Origin: Antedon mediterranea
Taxonomy: Eukaryota; Echinodermata; Crinoidea; Comatulida; Antedonidae
DNA: 64,000 bases
Assembly (NCBI RefSeq): GCF_964355755.1
Contig: NC_092675.1
Coordinates: 9,497,312-9,561,311 of the forward strand
Direction of reading: 5' to 3'
Positions 38,690 to 50,857 of this stretch are shown here, one piece after another; position 1 is the first letter of the stretch; every line of letters begins with the position of its first letter. The notes beneath the pieces are model-generated. The model made no database searches. It was not told the origin of the DNA and saw nothing but the letters and a program-made list of their open reading frames with translations. The position numbers and the translations under genes were made by a program.

Positions 38690-40466
38690 TTAATGCGGTG
38701 TTCCTGTTGCAAATCGTGTTTTTAAATCATGTAGAGCGTATGGCGAGTAATAAGCACCGGCTGGCAACGTAGGAATAGCGCCGATTGGTGCTGCAAGTGA
38801 ACCCCTGTAAGGGTGATACCGGACTGGGCTTAACGGTGAAGCATGTCCTGGTTTAGCAAGTCCAAGAGGTGTTGCAGATGGATGATATTGCATATAATAA
38901 GCTCCTAGTTGTGCGCTCAACGATGCAGCAAGTGGTGAACTCGGCGTTGTTTCGTTTGTATGTGAACGAAGATGTTGTAGAAGTTCTTCGCTGCTTGCAA
39001 AACGCTTGCCACAGCTTGTTGCACCAGATACCCAATTGCAAACATGATCACCCACAGAAGCGTGAAGTCCTTGGTGTGGTGCGTATAAGTAAGATGTTGC
39101 ACTTGATGAAATACTTGTAGGTAATGGATAAGCTGGTAAAGCACCACCAAACGGTAAGGCTACAGGTATAGCTCCACTAAGTCCAACACCGATTGGGTCA
39201 TGACGACACTGGGTACAAGAAGAAGAGTTTATTTGTGGTGTTTGTTGACAATTTGTACAATATGGATCTCTACAGATTGGCATCAGTGTGGTAGCTCCGT
39301 CAGCTGTTTTAACGCGGGCGTAAGCTGCTGCGTATGGCGATGCAGGTGAAACATGCCCTTCGTGGTGATGTTTGTGTGCCGACAGTGGGTCGCACGGAAT
39401 GTGTCCAACAATTTGAGAGTGGCAACCGCACGGTGCTACAGCAGCGGTTGGTGAAAGGTGCCCATGTTTGTAAGAAATGTGACTAGATGTAGACAATGCT
39501 GATAATGGTGTTGTTACAGTTTTTAATAGTCCTTCTCTTGATGCATCACAACCGCTGTGAGAATGTTCTTTATCTGGGGTTGAGTGCCTTGATGGAATAG
39601 GCGAAACAGCCTTTGGTTTAAGTGTAGGTGAAATCGAACTGCTACGAATAGCTTTTGGTTCGCTTAAGGTTGGAGAAGATGTACTTTTTCGATGAGTAGG
39701 TGTGGGGAATCCAATTTTTAGAATAGTAGCATCTCCTTCACGTTTTTCCGATTGCTTGTACGGTTTAAACGACGAGCATTTATCATCCATCCCTGCAGTA
39801 GGTTTTTCCGGTGAGCTTTTTCCATTTTGTGGTTCAAAAACGGACTTGTTTTCAGCATTATGTGGTGGATCTGGCTTACCAATGCTACTGCAAGTTTGTG
39901 CCAACAATGCGAGTGGACTCTTCTTTGCATCAAGCTAAAATAGAAAATAATAAAATGGTAAATAAAATAGCTTGTACACATAAAAGGAAATTGGCTACGC
40001 TTCAAGTTTGTGACAGGATCACCTAGTTTTTTGGGAGTAATGAACGGCTTAAAAGAAAGTGACGAAAGCTACGCTTGACAGTTACAGTTTATATATAATA
40101 TTGACGGTTAATAATTGCCGTCTCTATACTTCATTCAACACCGTTCTTAATCTTAGTATTTAAAAAAAACAAACACCAAAATAGATGTTCAAGTTTTTAA
40201 CACAAATGTTTTGTAACATATGTATGTTCTTTTTACAAAATGCAGCATAATATACTCAACATATAATAAAAGCAGGTCTAAGATTAGAGAGATAATATCT
40301 AACTCGCAATGCCTATCCATATGTTAAGATATTTATTCTCAATATGTTTTAAAATAATAAACAAAAATAGACTTACCGAAGGAAGAGGATCAAGTGGTTG
40401 TAAATACTCAGTATGCATGTAAGTTTGGGTACGAGTTGTAGATAACATATTCGAAACTAGCTTCAT
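38690..40466 (-). CDS. znf703/503: NET-family zinc-finger transcriptional repressor, ZNF703/ZNF503 (noc/elbow) orthologue; two coding exons
   Basis: Coding exons are 40466-40377 and 39934-38690 (TAA stop at 38692-38690), joined in phase 0 to give 444 residues as modelled. Seen in the protein: HTEYLQPL near residue 20; LDAKKSPLALLAQTCSSIG at 31-49 (the family's Sp-type SPLALLA motif); FKPY at 86-89 (Groucho/TLE-binding type motif); a Ser/Pro/His-rich middle; CRDPYC at 251-256 followed by a second Cys cluster; one atypical C2H2 finger with C329, C338, H351 and H355 (C-x8-C-x12-H-x3-H); RYHPY at 402-406; and YYSPYAL at 425-431 near the C-terminus. All these blocks occur in the same order in vertebrate ZNF703/ZNF503. 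Family members are nuclear co-repressors acting with Groucho/TLE in patterning of appendages, eye, hindbrain and other tissues. The protein is shorter than the human ones, mainly because it lacks their long N-terminus and low-complexity inserts. Whether it equals 703 or 503 cannot be decided; a single pre-duplication gene is expected in an invertebrate. Confidence 0.95.
39935..40376 (-). other. Intron 1 of the ZNF703/503-like gene (442 bp, phase 0)
   Basis: The donor GTAAGT begins at 40376 on the minus strand and the acceptor TTTTAG ends at 39935, directly before CTT GAT GCA AAG AAG (Leu-Asp-Ala-Lys-Lys). The joined protein reads PLPS-LDAKKSPLA, placing the junction just before LDAKK, the family block. 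The intron is AT-rich with a run of eight A (seven on the minus side of the interior poly-purine stretch near 40160) and holds no other recognisable feature. Confidence 0.9.
40377..40466 (-). other. znf703/503: Coding exon 1 of the ZNF703/503-like gene
   Basis: This exon encodes 30 residues ending HTEYLQPLDPLPS, which matches the HPEYLQPL block just before the exon junction in vertebrate homologues. The 3' edge is a good splice donor: the minus strand reads TCG|GTAAGT, with GT at 40376-40375. The start is the ATG at 40466-40464. The frame stays open upstream only to a TGA at 40511-40509, with no earlier ATG. The ATG at 40448-40446 (residue 7) has a better context (A at -3) and could be the true start. 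An additional upstream coding exon spliced in after the TGA cannot be excluded, because vertebrate proteins have a longer N-terminus. Confidence 0.85.
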
Positions 40467-40499
40467 TTGGTTGGTTTTGATCGAACAAAATTTTAACAC

Positions 40500-41420
40500 G
40501 ATACGAACTCAACGATCTCTAGTAACAGAATGAGTTCTATACGGCCTGCCTGGCTGATTACACTACATCGACAGCCTTTCAATAACTGGTGATCTGATAG
40601 CGTTGGGCGTTTGAATGAGAATGCTTAGTCCGTTGAAAGCCACACAAGCCCTCCTCTACGTATGCCGCCCTTCTAGACAACAGACAGAAACACAAATTTG
40701 CCGACAACACTTCAAGTCAAACACTGAATTTACGGCAGGAGATGAAGAAATTTGCCGCAAGCCAATCAGCAATCGGCTTAGCGAGCATATCGCGGTGTGA
40801 TTGGCTGCTATCACGCTGTAGCTGTCACGAGCTGAAAATGATTGATGCCCATTGACAAGAGCTGTCGAAACGCAGCCAATCAGCGATTAGCTTTGAAACA
40901 GGCGTTGGCATCTGGCCAGTCGTGAAAGCCAGACTATAATCCATCAACTTCATGTCAACCTTGTCAATTTCGGCTGATTTATGTCGGGTTTTTGTTGTTG
41001 ATAACATGGCCTGAGTAATTTGAAAAACGGCATTTGAAAAGGGCTATGATTCTCAGAGATAAATCGTTCTCATAATCGCAATTAAAGAGTAACAACAAAG
41101 GGCGCCGCTCACGGTTTGAATGACAAGACTGTAGTTGTTGGTAGCTAGTATTTCTGTAGATGGAGCTCTCGAAGGTCAGACGGCCTTTGTACTAGCTTCA
41201 CTCTAGTCTTCCAGGTCGGGGGTATTGAGTTGAGCTGTCGGAGGACTTCAAAGGAACAACTTGCTGTGGCAATACTTTGGCTGTTATCAATCAATCAATC
41301 GGGAGCTGGATGTAGAGTGCACAAGATTGACAGGACGTGGAAGGAGATGACAAGCACAGTGTGACGGATAATGAAAATTAGCGGTGACTTCAAAGCAATA
41401 CTGCTTGAGCTAAAATGTTG
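40500..41420 (-). promoter_or_regulatory. Probable promoter and 5' flank of the ZNF703/503-like gene, with CCAAT-box cluster
   Basis: The ~0.9 kb upstream of exon 1 is clearly less AT-rich than its surroundings. It contains three CCAAT boxes in the context GCCAATCAGC or its complement: plus strand at 40762-40766 and 40876-40880, and minus strand at 40804-40800. Two carry the strong NF-Y context CCAATCAGC. They lie about 300-420 bp upstream of the predicted ATG. No clear TATA box is visible, so the transcription start is not placed. A (TCAA)n run at 41286-41301 and scattered GC-rich words lie further upstream. The promoter call rests on position, composition and the NF-Y-like cluster. Confidence 0.5.
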
Positions 41421-44400
41421 TTCAAAGCGATAAGTGCCAGTGGGTAGATTTTTTATATCGCTGGCGGTCCAATACTAAAAGATAAAACAATCCAAAGCTG
41501 AAGTGTTGGAGACGACAGGCCGTAAACATAAAAACCTCCTGTTTAACTAGGACAATCATATTTGTGGCCACACAAAATGACAGTGAGAAAGAGCGGCGTA
41601 TTTCATAACACAGCACCATATCGCCTGTATCAGACAAAATGTAATAGATTTATTTTTAAATTACCACGGTGATTAATAGTTATAATAGAACTTGACCACA
41701 ATTTACGATGGTGGTCCACAAATAATCCATCAGTATGATATTAAATACAATATTTTCAACAACACAATATGTTATGTTGTTAGAAAACAATGTTTTAAAT
41801 TACTTATGTAAATTGTTGCATACGGTTTACTCCGATTGATTACAAATTCATTGATCAATAGTTAATTTTCGGTTTCGTGTATTTCTGCCGACAAATAATT
41901 AGAAACCTATTACTAAAATAACCGATTGTTAATCGATTATTTATTGGCAGTATGAAATAATATAACAAATATTTTAATCAATATCACCCATAACTATACT
42001 ATCATGCCCTTAGGTAAGCCGATCATTCTTGTGAACAAAATAATTCTCGTGACAAACCATAAATTAACTTGCGTTTTTCCAATTATTAAAACTTATGTGA
42101 AAGCGCAGGTTTGGAAATCTATTTGGCTTTAATGTACTGCGATGGCAATGCACAATGATAGGGCGGATTATAATCTAGTCTAATTGATTCTAACCACTCA
42201 CTCACTGCTTGATTTAATTTAAACCTTAATTAGTAGAGAATTTCTAAGAGAAGATGACACATCAATATAGATAACAAATACTATATACTTTCATATATGA
42301 TTACTAGAAACTTTCATATTCCCATTACATTGCATAATAGGAAGATCCGAGACTGACACATCCAATGATAATGAAAAATACTAAATATGTTATATTAAAC
42401 AGAATGCATATAACATATTTCTATTACCGGTTATTATTAATGTTGTCACTTTTGTGACTGGCTAGTTTAAACACTTATTTGCTACAGGTAACGACAGATG
42501 GAATTTTGGTTAATTATTGGCGCTTTAAATTCCTCTGTGGATGCAATTTCTCTAGGCCCTGTTTGGTGACTTCCTCCCATGAGAAGCTCAAGACGCACAG
42601 CGTACATGTGCTTGAGAGCCTGTGACTTAGCGATATGACGTTCCTAAAGAACATGCTTAGAAAAAAATCATGATGAACGTAGGCTTAGCATAAAAAAAAA
42701 ACGAAGTAAACCGAATCTGTCGACACCATTCAAAAATTAAATACTCATGTATGACGATAATTACTAAAAACAACACTGTAAAAATCTGAGATAAGAGTTT
42801 ATTGGTTGTGATTAGTCTGCGACGTTATTCAATTATACTACACTTTGAATTTCCGTCGCACATCTTAGATTTCGCATAAAAAACACATTAAATTTACCAA
42901 AATGACCCGTTACACTAACCGGTTTATTTAAAAAAAGAATCATAAATATATTTGACACGTTCATTAACATTTAATTATTTCCATTTATGATTTAAAAAAA
43001 AAAATATGACTTTGCAAATGACTATACCTTACTAATAAATAATTGTGTGACTTCATACGTATCCCCCAGGTACGTGCAATGGTAGCAGGGGACACAGCAC
43101 GATGTGGACGTGTCGCAGTCACGAACACAACAAATAACTGTAATTTAGGCCTGTATTCCGCAGTTGAATGTTTCCAACTTAATTTATTTTCAATAACATT
43201 ACTCTTAAAGTTCACGGAAGGATTAATAATAGGTATAAAAACATTAAACAAACTTTATAAGAAATGAAATAGTTTGATTGGATTGCATTTACAGTAACTT
43301 TTATTTTTAGATTGCAAAATAAGTTATATATTAATACTTTTGTAACACCAGAGTTTCAACGATCGAAAGTCTACGTTTTTTTTTAACTAGTTGGAAAATT
43401 ATACAAAATAGCAGTAGTAGCTATGGCAATCAATTTACGAGACATTCAATCAAAAGTACATAAAGTAAATGATATAATGATCGGGAAGAAAAACCCTTTT
43501 TTAATTAAGAGGACAAATCAATTCATAACAGTACACTAAATTTGAAGTCGCACTAAAATGGATCGTTCGGGGCATGTGTCAGCTTCGGGTAAATTTTAAA
43601 ATCAATTAATCTTCGTTTTTTGTCAGCTGTCAAAAACTCTAGAAAACAAGAACACATTTCCTCAATGCTAAAGTGCTCGGGGAATCGGCAAAATTCGAAT
43701 GATTTTTATCGCTATGCACGCAAAGAAATATTGATAAGCTTTATTAAAAATGTACATATGTAGTGTCATGACATATGTCTAAACATATCAATATCATGCT
43801 CATGAATACGATAAACTAATTTTCCGCCTATCACAGAGTGTTCTATTTCATTCAAAACATTTTTTTTTTTCATTTGTATGTCAATATTGAATGTTAAATG
43901 GCCAATTTATTTCATTTTGAAAAAGTAAGTGATTTGAATAAATAAGTAGTATTATATATTTTCTCTGGATAACTGTTTAAAATCACCGTTGCAATTCGTT
44001 AACAATAATTTATGAATTGGTGAATGACAATTATTTACAGCCACGCAACTACGTAAGAACAATACATGGTACATTTTATCATGTTGATTATTGCGAAAGG
44101 CTTTTCTTATGGAAGCCTTTCTTTTCATTCATATATGTCGTTGAAATGTAGATTTGGCAATAAAGGAACGAGAATTAAAACATTAGGGTTATATTTTAAG
44201 AGCCCTTTCCTGTTTTGCTCCACTCTTCACTAGGCCTATGCTTTAAAAAAAAGTGTAGGCCTACTGTTGTATCGCCGTCAAGGCAAATACATAATATATA
44301 ACCGCGATTAAAGGTAAATTTGTATATATTCCTCAACCACGTCTCCTTCCACGATGTTTTGTTCTTGTTGGGCGGAAGTTGGATTTGTTTCAGGTTTATA

Positions 44401-44699
44401 AATCTTTTGGGTGTTTGCTAATAAATTCTTTTGGAAAAGCTGTTAAGTTATAATGGTCAGATATGCAGCTAATAAATTACTATGTAGTACTTTTTTTAGC
44501 TTTGGCGATAAACAACGTTTCAGACATTTTGATGAGGCGACATTATTAACGTACTTGCCTGTGTATTTTCACCGAAATTAACAGCTGTTTTTATGCAAAG
44601 TCATGTGTTCGCGTAGGAAGAGAGCGCTTGCCGATTTCAGTTCTCCTTTCTTGTGTTTTATGAGTTTCTCTGTTGAGTAAAATAAAAGCAAAATGTGTA
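41421..44699. other. AT-rich region upstream of the ZNF703/503-like gene
   Basis: Two overlapping opposite-strand frames at 42985-43267 occupy a small GC-richer patch (about 43060-43130) without a recognisable product. Nothing else is visible. Confidence 0.5.
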
Positions 44700-45780
44700 T
44701 GTTTCGTGAAAGCCAGTTTTAACCGACTAGACCTCAAATACGGCCGCCTGAAACGACAGGGCGACGACAGCGCTGACTAGGCCAACATGGGAATAGGGAA
44801 AGCAGCTGGTGTTAAGATTAACAAGACGAGAAAATCATCTTCAATTTACTGTATTCTATTTGGCGCTAAGCAATTTCGACTGCTGCTCACACACGCTGCG
44901 TAATAACATCGTACTGTGTTTCCATCAAATTCTCTAATTTGGATTCAATTTACAGATTTATTTCAGGTTTGAGGAAATGGAAATTGTCTGATGGAATGTA
45001 TTTTGAAATATTTGACTTTCCTGTCCCCACAAGAAGTTGCTAAATCTACTAAACATGCTAGCACTTCTAAAGCTCCGTAATTAGGCGTAGTAGAGGATAT
45101 TGCCAAAGCCGCGTTGAACACACACGCACGTCAATCACACAAGCTAAGCTAACAGTCTGCTTTATAGATAAGCCACAACTAGTTAATTGCTCACAATGGC
45201 CGGTGACTTCAAAGAACGAATTAGGACTTTGTCCTCACTTAAAAAATACCGCCTTCTATTTCTTTCCTCTATAGACAGCTCGCCTTTTGAAAAATATCTT
45301 AATTCAACTCAGTGTACTTTCGTATTGAACACTATTAGCATAATCATTTGCTATTCTTTTGCTGATAATCCCTACTAACGAAGAAGCCGACTTCTTCCTC
45401 GCTAAGCCAAGCAAGGCGATATGCCAGTCAACTGCAGGCTAACATTATCGCTAGATTGAAGGGTGGTAAGGTCTTTTGTAAGTAGACAGCCAGGGCTCAG
45501 CAGGGTCCCTTTGAAGTCGACCGCCTCAAGTCCTCAATTAAACCCCGTAACTCGCTGAGTAAATCAACTGGCCTGTAAATGACAGCTTAAAGAACTGCTT
45601 ATTAGCCCCGACCGCCTCCTCTATTTATATTGCCCGATGGAGCGCGGTGGGCCATGCTAATGCGTTTTGACAGGCCTAAAACTAGAACTCTTTGATTAAG
45701 CCGCTACTTGGTATGGTGCTGATCTAAACCCGACTGAGCGACAAACCAGCTATTGCATAGCAATTGTTACGCTTTCACAT
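44700..45780. other. Candidate regulatory block upstream of the ZNF703/503-like gene
   Basis: About 1 kb, starting ~4.2 kb upstream of the predicted start codon, is less AT-rich than its surroundings and free of repeats. It includes TGACAG cores of TALE (Meis/Pbx) type at about 45581 (AAATGACAGCTTAAAG) and 45670 (TTTTGACAGGCC), with several homeodomain-type words. A 63-codon frame at 45187-45378 begins with an ATG but matches nothing I know. A distal enhancer is a reasonable reading; conservation was not tested. Confidence 0.3.
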
Positions 45781-48700
45781 CAACCAGTGAAACAACAAGA
45801 AAGTTCACGGGTAAACGAATAATTTTTGATAAATTGCTTTTGAGAAGTATGAATGATTTCTTTTTACCGACTTGGGATTGAATTATTGCCTGTCGTAGTT
45901 GTAATATATTATCAACAGCATGGTGTGTTTTTCTCTAACCCTGTTGATTTCCACTCGTGGGAAAACTGTGATGAATTTGTAAACAATTTAAAATAAGATT
46001 TCGATTGAAATTATGTCGTCTGTCTGTCGTCAGTCATTCTTGTCAATCTCTAAGGTTCGATAAAACATTTGTCGGAAATGGCTGCTAACTTATTAGACAT
46101 TTAAATCATTTTTATTTCTTAACCTTTAAATAATCTTCTAAAAATGAAACAAATAATAAAAGTTTATTATTATTATGTCAATAATAATTGCAATCATTAT
46201 GTTGATAGCTATGCCAATCGTAATGTAAGATTTGAATACTTAAATTACATTAAGATACCAATAATGTTTTTAGTACAATAAATTGAGTAGGTCTCAACGC
46301 ATCCTTTGTGCATTTCTACTCTCCGGGAAATCCAGGCTAATAAACCAATGTTAGTTTTGGTTAATATTGAAACTCCGTTATTTTTCTAAAAATCTAAAAA
46401 GAACATTTAGGCCTAAGCATGGTACATCACGATTGAATGTAATGTAAAGCTGTGAAGCCGGGAAAAATAGATTTAGGCCTACTGGTTTTTATTATTATTA
46501 TTATCATTCATTGTGTAGGCCTACGGGTAGTTTGTGTACACTGAAACGTTAATAATTATTTCACTTATCCACTCATTGAAATAGTTATTATCTTCAAATG
46601 TTATTTTAATGAATGGATGCAGAATTTATTTATATTCAAATGCAGATACTTAAATTAACAACCAAGCAAGAGAGTCCTTTTTTTTTATTGAACCCTGTAA
46701 TTGAACTGTAATTGAAGGATGCTTACAGAATGTCTATGGCCTACCAATGGAAATTGAAAGCTATTATAATTAATATATTTGTTTTAAGAGGGCACAAGGC
46801 CAATGAATTAAGAACAGAAAATTAAAGTGAACATTAGTGTATATTATTAATTACAATGCTTAATGGAAGTGTCTTTTAGTTGGAAATATCTAGGCTATTT
46901 CTAGCCTAATAATTAGTATAGGTGACAACCAGGACCTGTTTGTTAAGAAGTGTACGAAGAAAGAAAAGAACAGCAATCAACAATACAAGGCGGAAACAGA
47001 CCAATTCAGTAAGGGCAACCTCGAAGCAATGTTAGCCTCCTGCCTATTTTTTAGGGGTCCAATTCAGTTTTCTTCAGGCCTAAACAAGACAATTGTTTAA
47101 ATACTTTTAAATTGTGTCAAGGAAGGTGTGAACGTAAAGACAAAAATCCATCATTGTAAAAAAAATAAATGTTTGAGTGTACCGCCGATGGTTCCAGTTC
47201 TTACAACAAAACAATACTATGCCCTAACTATTGTCATATTAATAGGCCCATCACGTAGATGTGTTTGTTTCCATTCAAAATGCCAATCATGTTTAGACTA
47301 TAGCTTTGTCTTTTTCTATGGTATTTTAGGATGGAATTTCGGGGGTTTCTGTGACGCATAGTTCTAATTAATTAAAATTTGGACATGCCCCAATCTCAGC
47401 TTTCATGCCCAGGGACCGGTAAGTCTAAAATTTGCTTCATAAAATCATAAAATATGAACGTAAAAAAAAGAAATAAAAACTTGTGAGTTTTTCCACATTC
47501 TCGCTGTTAGTAAATTACCGGTATTTTTGCTGATTTTAATCTCAATTCCCCGCAATTCATAAACAGGAACTTTCATTGTTACCATATAAAAATAACCATT
47601 TCTTTCTTTATGATTTGCAATTTAATTTTTTGAATCTTAATTCCCTTTTTTTCTTATTCAGACGTAGTTTAATATTAAAAAAAATGCGAAAGTGCATTAT
47701 TATTAGCTAATTTTCGTAGTAGAAGATATTAATTATCCACACAATGTCGAAAGAACACTTTCCACAATAAGTGAAGTGCTTAAAATATTCCATTGATATT
47801 TTCCTCAACACCTAAAAATTACAAGTCATCTTATTATTTATTCCTCTTATACTGGTTATATCTTGATTGCACAAAAACATAGATTTATAAATAAGTTTAA
47901 ATTACGTTATATAAGATACAATGAAAGACAATATTTGTTTTTAATAAAGTTGGTTCATTCATTTTCCAAATTGAATTTGTTCAGACATTGCTTTATAAAA
48001 TGTTCATATTCACATTAAAGAATTTAAAATAAAACAAAATTATAACTGAATTTATAGATCATGTGTTCTTTACCTCGAAATTGGTGGACAACACAAAAAG
48101 TTTGTAACAATAATTTAGTAGAAAACGAGTTTCATTTTTTATTATTACAATGTCCATTATTTAATAATTTAAGAAACAATTACATCTTTTTACTTTAAAT
48201 TCCCTACGTTGAAAAATGTATTTATTAAATAATGTTAATTAAAACAGAAAACATATTATTTTAATCTTGCTAAGTTCATTTACTTTGCTTATAAAAAGAT
48301 AAAGCACAAATATTTTTTTTATATTATTATTTATATTGTTGAATTCGTGCCAATGACATATGCAGATAATAACTGATCTAAGCACTGTTCCAGGTATCTG
48401 AGTGAAGCATGTTTGAGAAGCATGCGTTACTTTCATGAATGTGATATGATGTAAGGAGATGCACATCTAATCATGGTGGATAAGATCTTTGTAAATTATA
48501 TTTTGTTTAATAAATAAACTGTAATCACAGTTCCCATTGGAACATGTCATTGGCTAATTAGACGAGATTATCATTGGTAAATTAGTTATTCAATTCCCAA
48601 ATTGTAAGCTGACAGCGTGATGAGATTTTATCCTATCGACCTGAACCGAATCATACATTTTCTCAAAGACTCGCCGCTAAGTCCGTGTGTACAAATGCAT

Positions 48701-50264
48701 GTGTTTAGGTTATTAAACATGTAAACCTTTTGATATCCCTTAACGCAATTCTCCGAGTTTTTATTACGTTTAAACAGTAATAAAATCATGGTAAAAAGTA
48801 CGCATCCATTAGTGGTGAGATCCCAGTGTTGACTAACCTCTTTCGATACGACGAATCAGGTCGCGGTGGTGATTGCCGCCATACAATTGACCATGCGCTA
48901 TTGTTCAATAGCTATTGTTGTATACGATTTTTTTCTTCTGAAAAAAGATCTCGCATGACTTTTTACCTACAGATTGAAACTAGGTCATACGTATCTAATT
49001 TTGTCAATTATTAATATAAATTATTTATATCTGTTTGGCGGCATTTAACCCGTATCTTGTCGGATACGTCGAATTTAGAAACCATAATTAGCCTTCTCTT
49101 TTTTTTATAGATTATTTTCCTGGGATCCAAGATTCCGTAATGCAATCGACCAAATCAACACAGTAATTATGTACCATTGTTTCTACTTGCTTTACGCGTT
49201 TAATTGGCAAGCAATGGTAATCTAAATTAATATATAATATCTTTGTATTTATTCAAATTCAACATAATTATTAAAACATAACGGCTGAACAAATATAAAA
49301 ATACAAATTCATTCATAGCATTCAGCCACTGATACCTACAGCATTGTCTGAATTTTGGAGAAATGCATTTCAAACTAGTAAATTAAAATGTCGAACACGA
49401 TATAATACGAAAGGTGATAGAATGGTAGAAATACCAGTTTATATATTATCAGCACTTCATTCAATTTGTCTATTCGACCTGGTTTTAAATAAACTATTTG
49501 CTATATGAATAAACAGGAGGTCACAAATTAAACCGATTACGATATAAAAAGGTTTTGTTTATAATATTTTTATTATTAAACAAAATGACTGAAGAGGCTT
49601 ATCATAAAGTTTATGAACATTAGCAAATAATAGAGTTAATGCTTGCTCAAAACCACCGAGGATTTTTTTCCTTCATGACTAAACAAACAAAAAATCGACC
49701 CAGTCCTATTTTTATGTTTTATTTTTTTATACCCTTAGTTCAATGTACTATGGTGGCTATTTGTATTTTAATGAATAATGTATACGTCTACGTGTCAGTT
49801 TAAATACAATTACTTTAGTAATAAAATGTATACGTCGGAAAGGAAATTGAATTGTCACTATAGACGTTCGTCAATAGTCAACAACTAGTAATACTTGATC
49901 GTAAAAATAAAATCGAAAAATATAAGCTTACATTGAGGGTTTATTTCATTAAAAGGCTGAAATAAATGCAAAATACTGTTAAATACAAAACTAACATGCA
50001 TAAATAAAATGCAAACAAATTAGAGAATCTAGATATACATAAGAGTAAGACTAAGAATGGCATCAAATCTCTCAGGTTTTACAAAATGATGTGACCTATT
50101 TACCTATCCTACCACCAAGTATATTGTTTTATTTGTATTTTTAACTAATTTTTCTTTTGCATATTGAAATATTTTCCTCTTTATTTACTTGATGTGCATG
50201 TGTTGTGCTTATAGTTTATACATGGAGCTACCATCCGTGTTTTACAGTTTACAGTTTGTATAGC
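45781..50264. other. AT-rich non-coding region
   Basis: Short TTA/ATT microsatellites occur near 46155-46175 and 46490-46505, with several TAGGCCTA words. No gene is supported. Confidence 0.6.
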
Positions 50265-50857
50265 TTTAAAGGCCAGGTGCGGGCAAAACATTTCTATTGA
50301 TCATACATTCCAATAATTATCGATCTATTAGTTTTTTGGGATTTTATTTGTGTTACAGGAGCTTGTTGAAAATTAGCACTTTCATATCAGTGGGGGATAG
50401 TTCAAATTACACAGTAAAATCTCTATTCTTTTGTACACAAATTTTGAAAATAGAGAGGCATTTTAAAAAGCTATGAAAAATGAACGGTGTGGTAAAAAAT
50501 GTTATCAGATGACTAAATATAGGTAATATAATTTGAATTTTACATTTCTGGTATTTTACTTCAACTTCAGAATTTTATTTTCATGCTATAGCAAAAATTA
50601 TCCACCGTATAGGCCTATCCACCATCTTTTTTTCACCTTCTAGGGAGTCACCAGACATGTTATTACATTATGTTAACTACCTAACTACTGAAAAAAAGTC
50701 TTCCTGTTTTTTTTTGGGCAGAATTTTTCCAAATTTTATTTGACCATATTAGGGGAAATTCATGGTTTTTCGTCTTGATTTCTGTTACAAATATTTGATT
50801 TATGTACAATTAACCAGATATTATATTTAAAATTCATGCCTGTACCTGAGCTTTAAA
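50265..50857. mobile_element. Inverted-repeat element, ~593 bp, non-autonomous
   Basis: The left end TTTAAAGGCCAGGTGCGGGC and the complement of the right end, TTTAAAGCTCAGGTACAGGC, match at 16 of 20 positions. The interior is AT-rich with no open frame of note, which fits a non-autonomous DNA transposon. The target site is unclear because TTTAAA is itself part of the shared ends. Confidence 0.55.

Noticed and set aside
39905-39907. Start of the 405-codon open frame as the translation start
   Set aside because: It is a TTG (Leu) inside the conserved SPLALLAQ motif. The frame continues upstream through LDAKK to a splice acceptor at 39936-39935.
39718-40026. Other-frame open reading frames across the zinc-finger exon and intron
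   Set aside because: They are shadows of the ZNF703/503-like gene; only the minus frame with the family motifs and matching splice sites is supported.
40497-40499. Upstream GTG as the start of exon 1
   Set aside because: GTG is not a usual start in animals, and in-frame ATGs lie downstream at 40466 and 40448.
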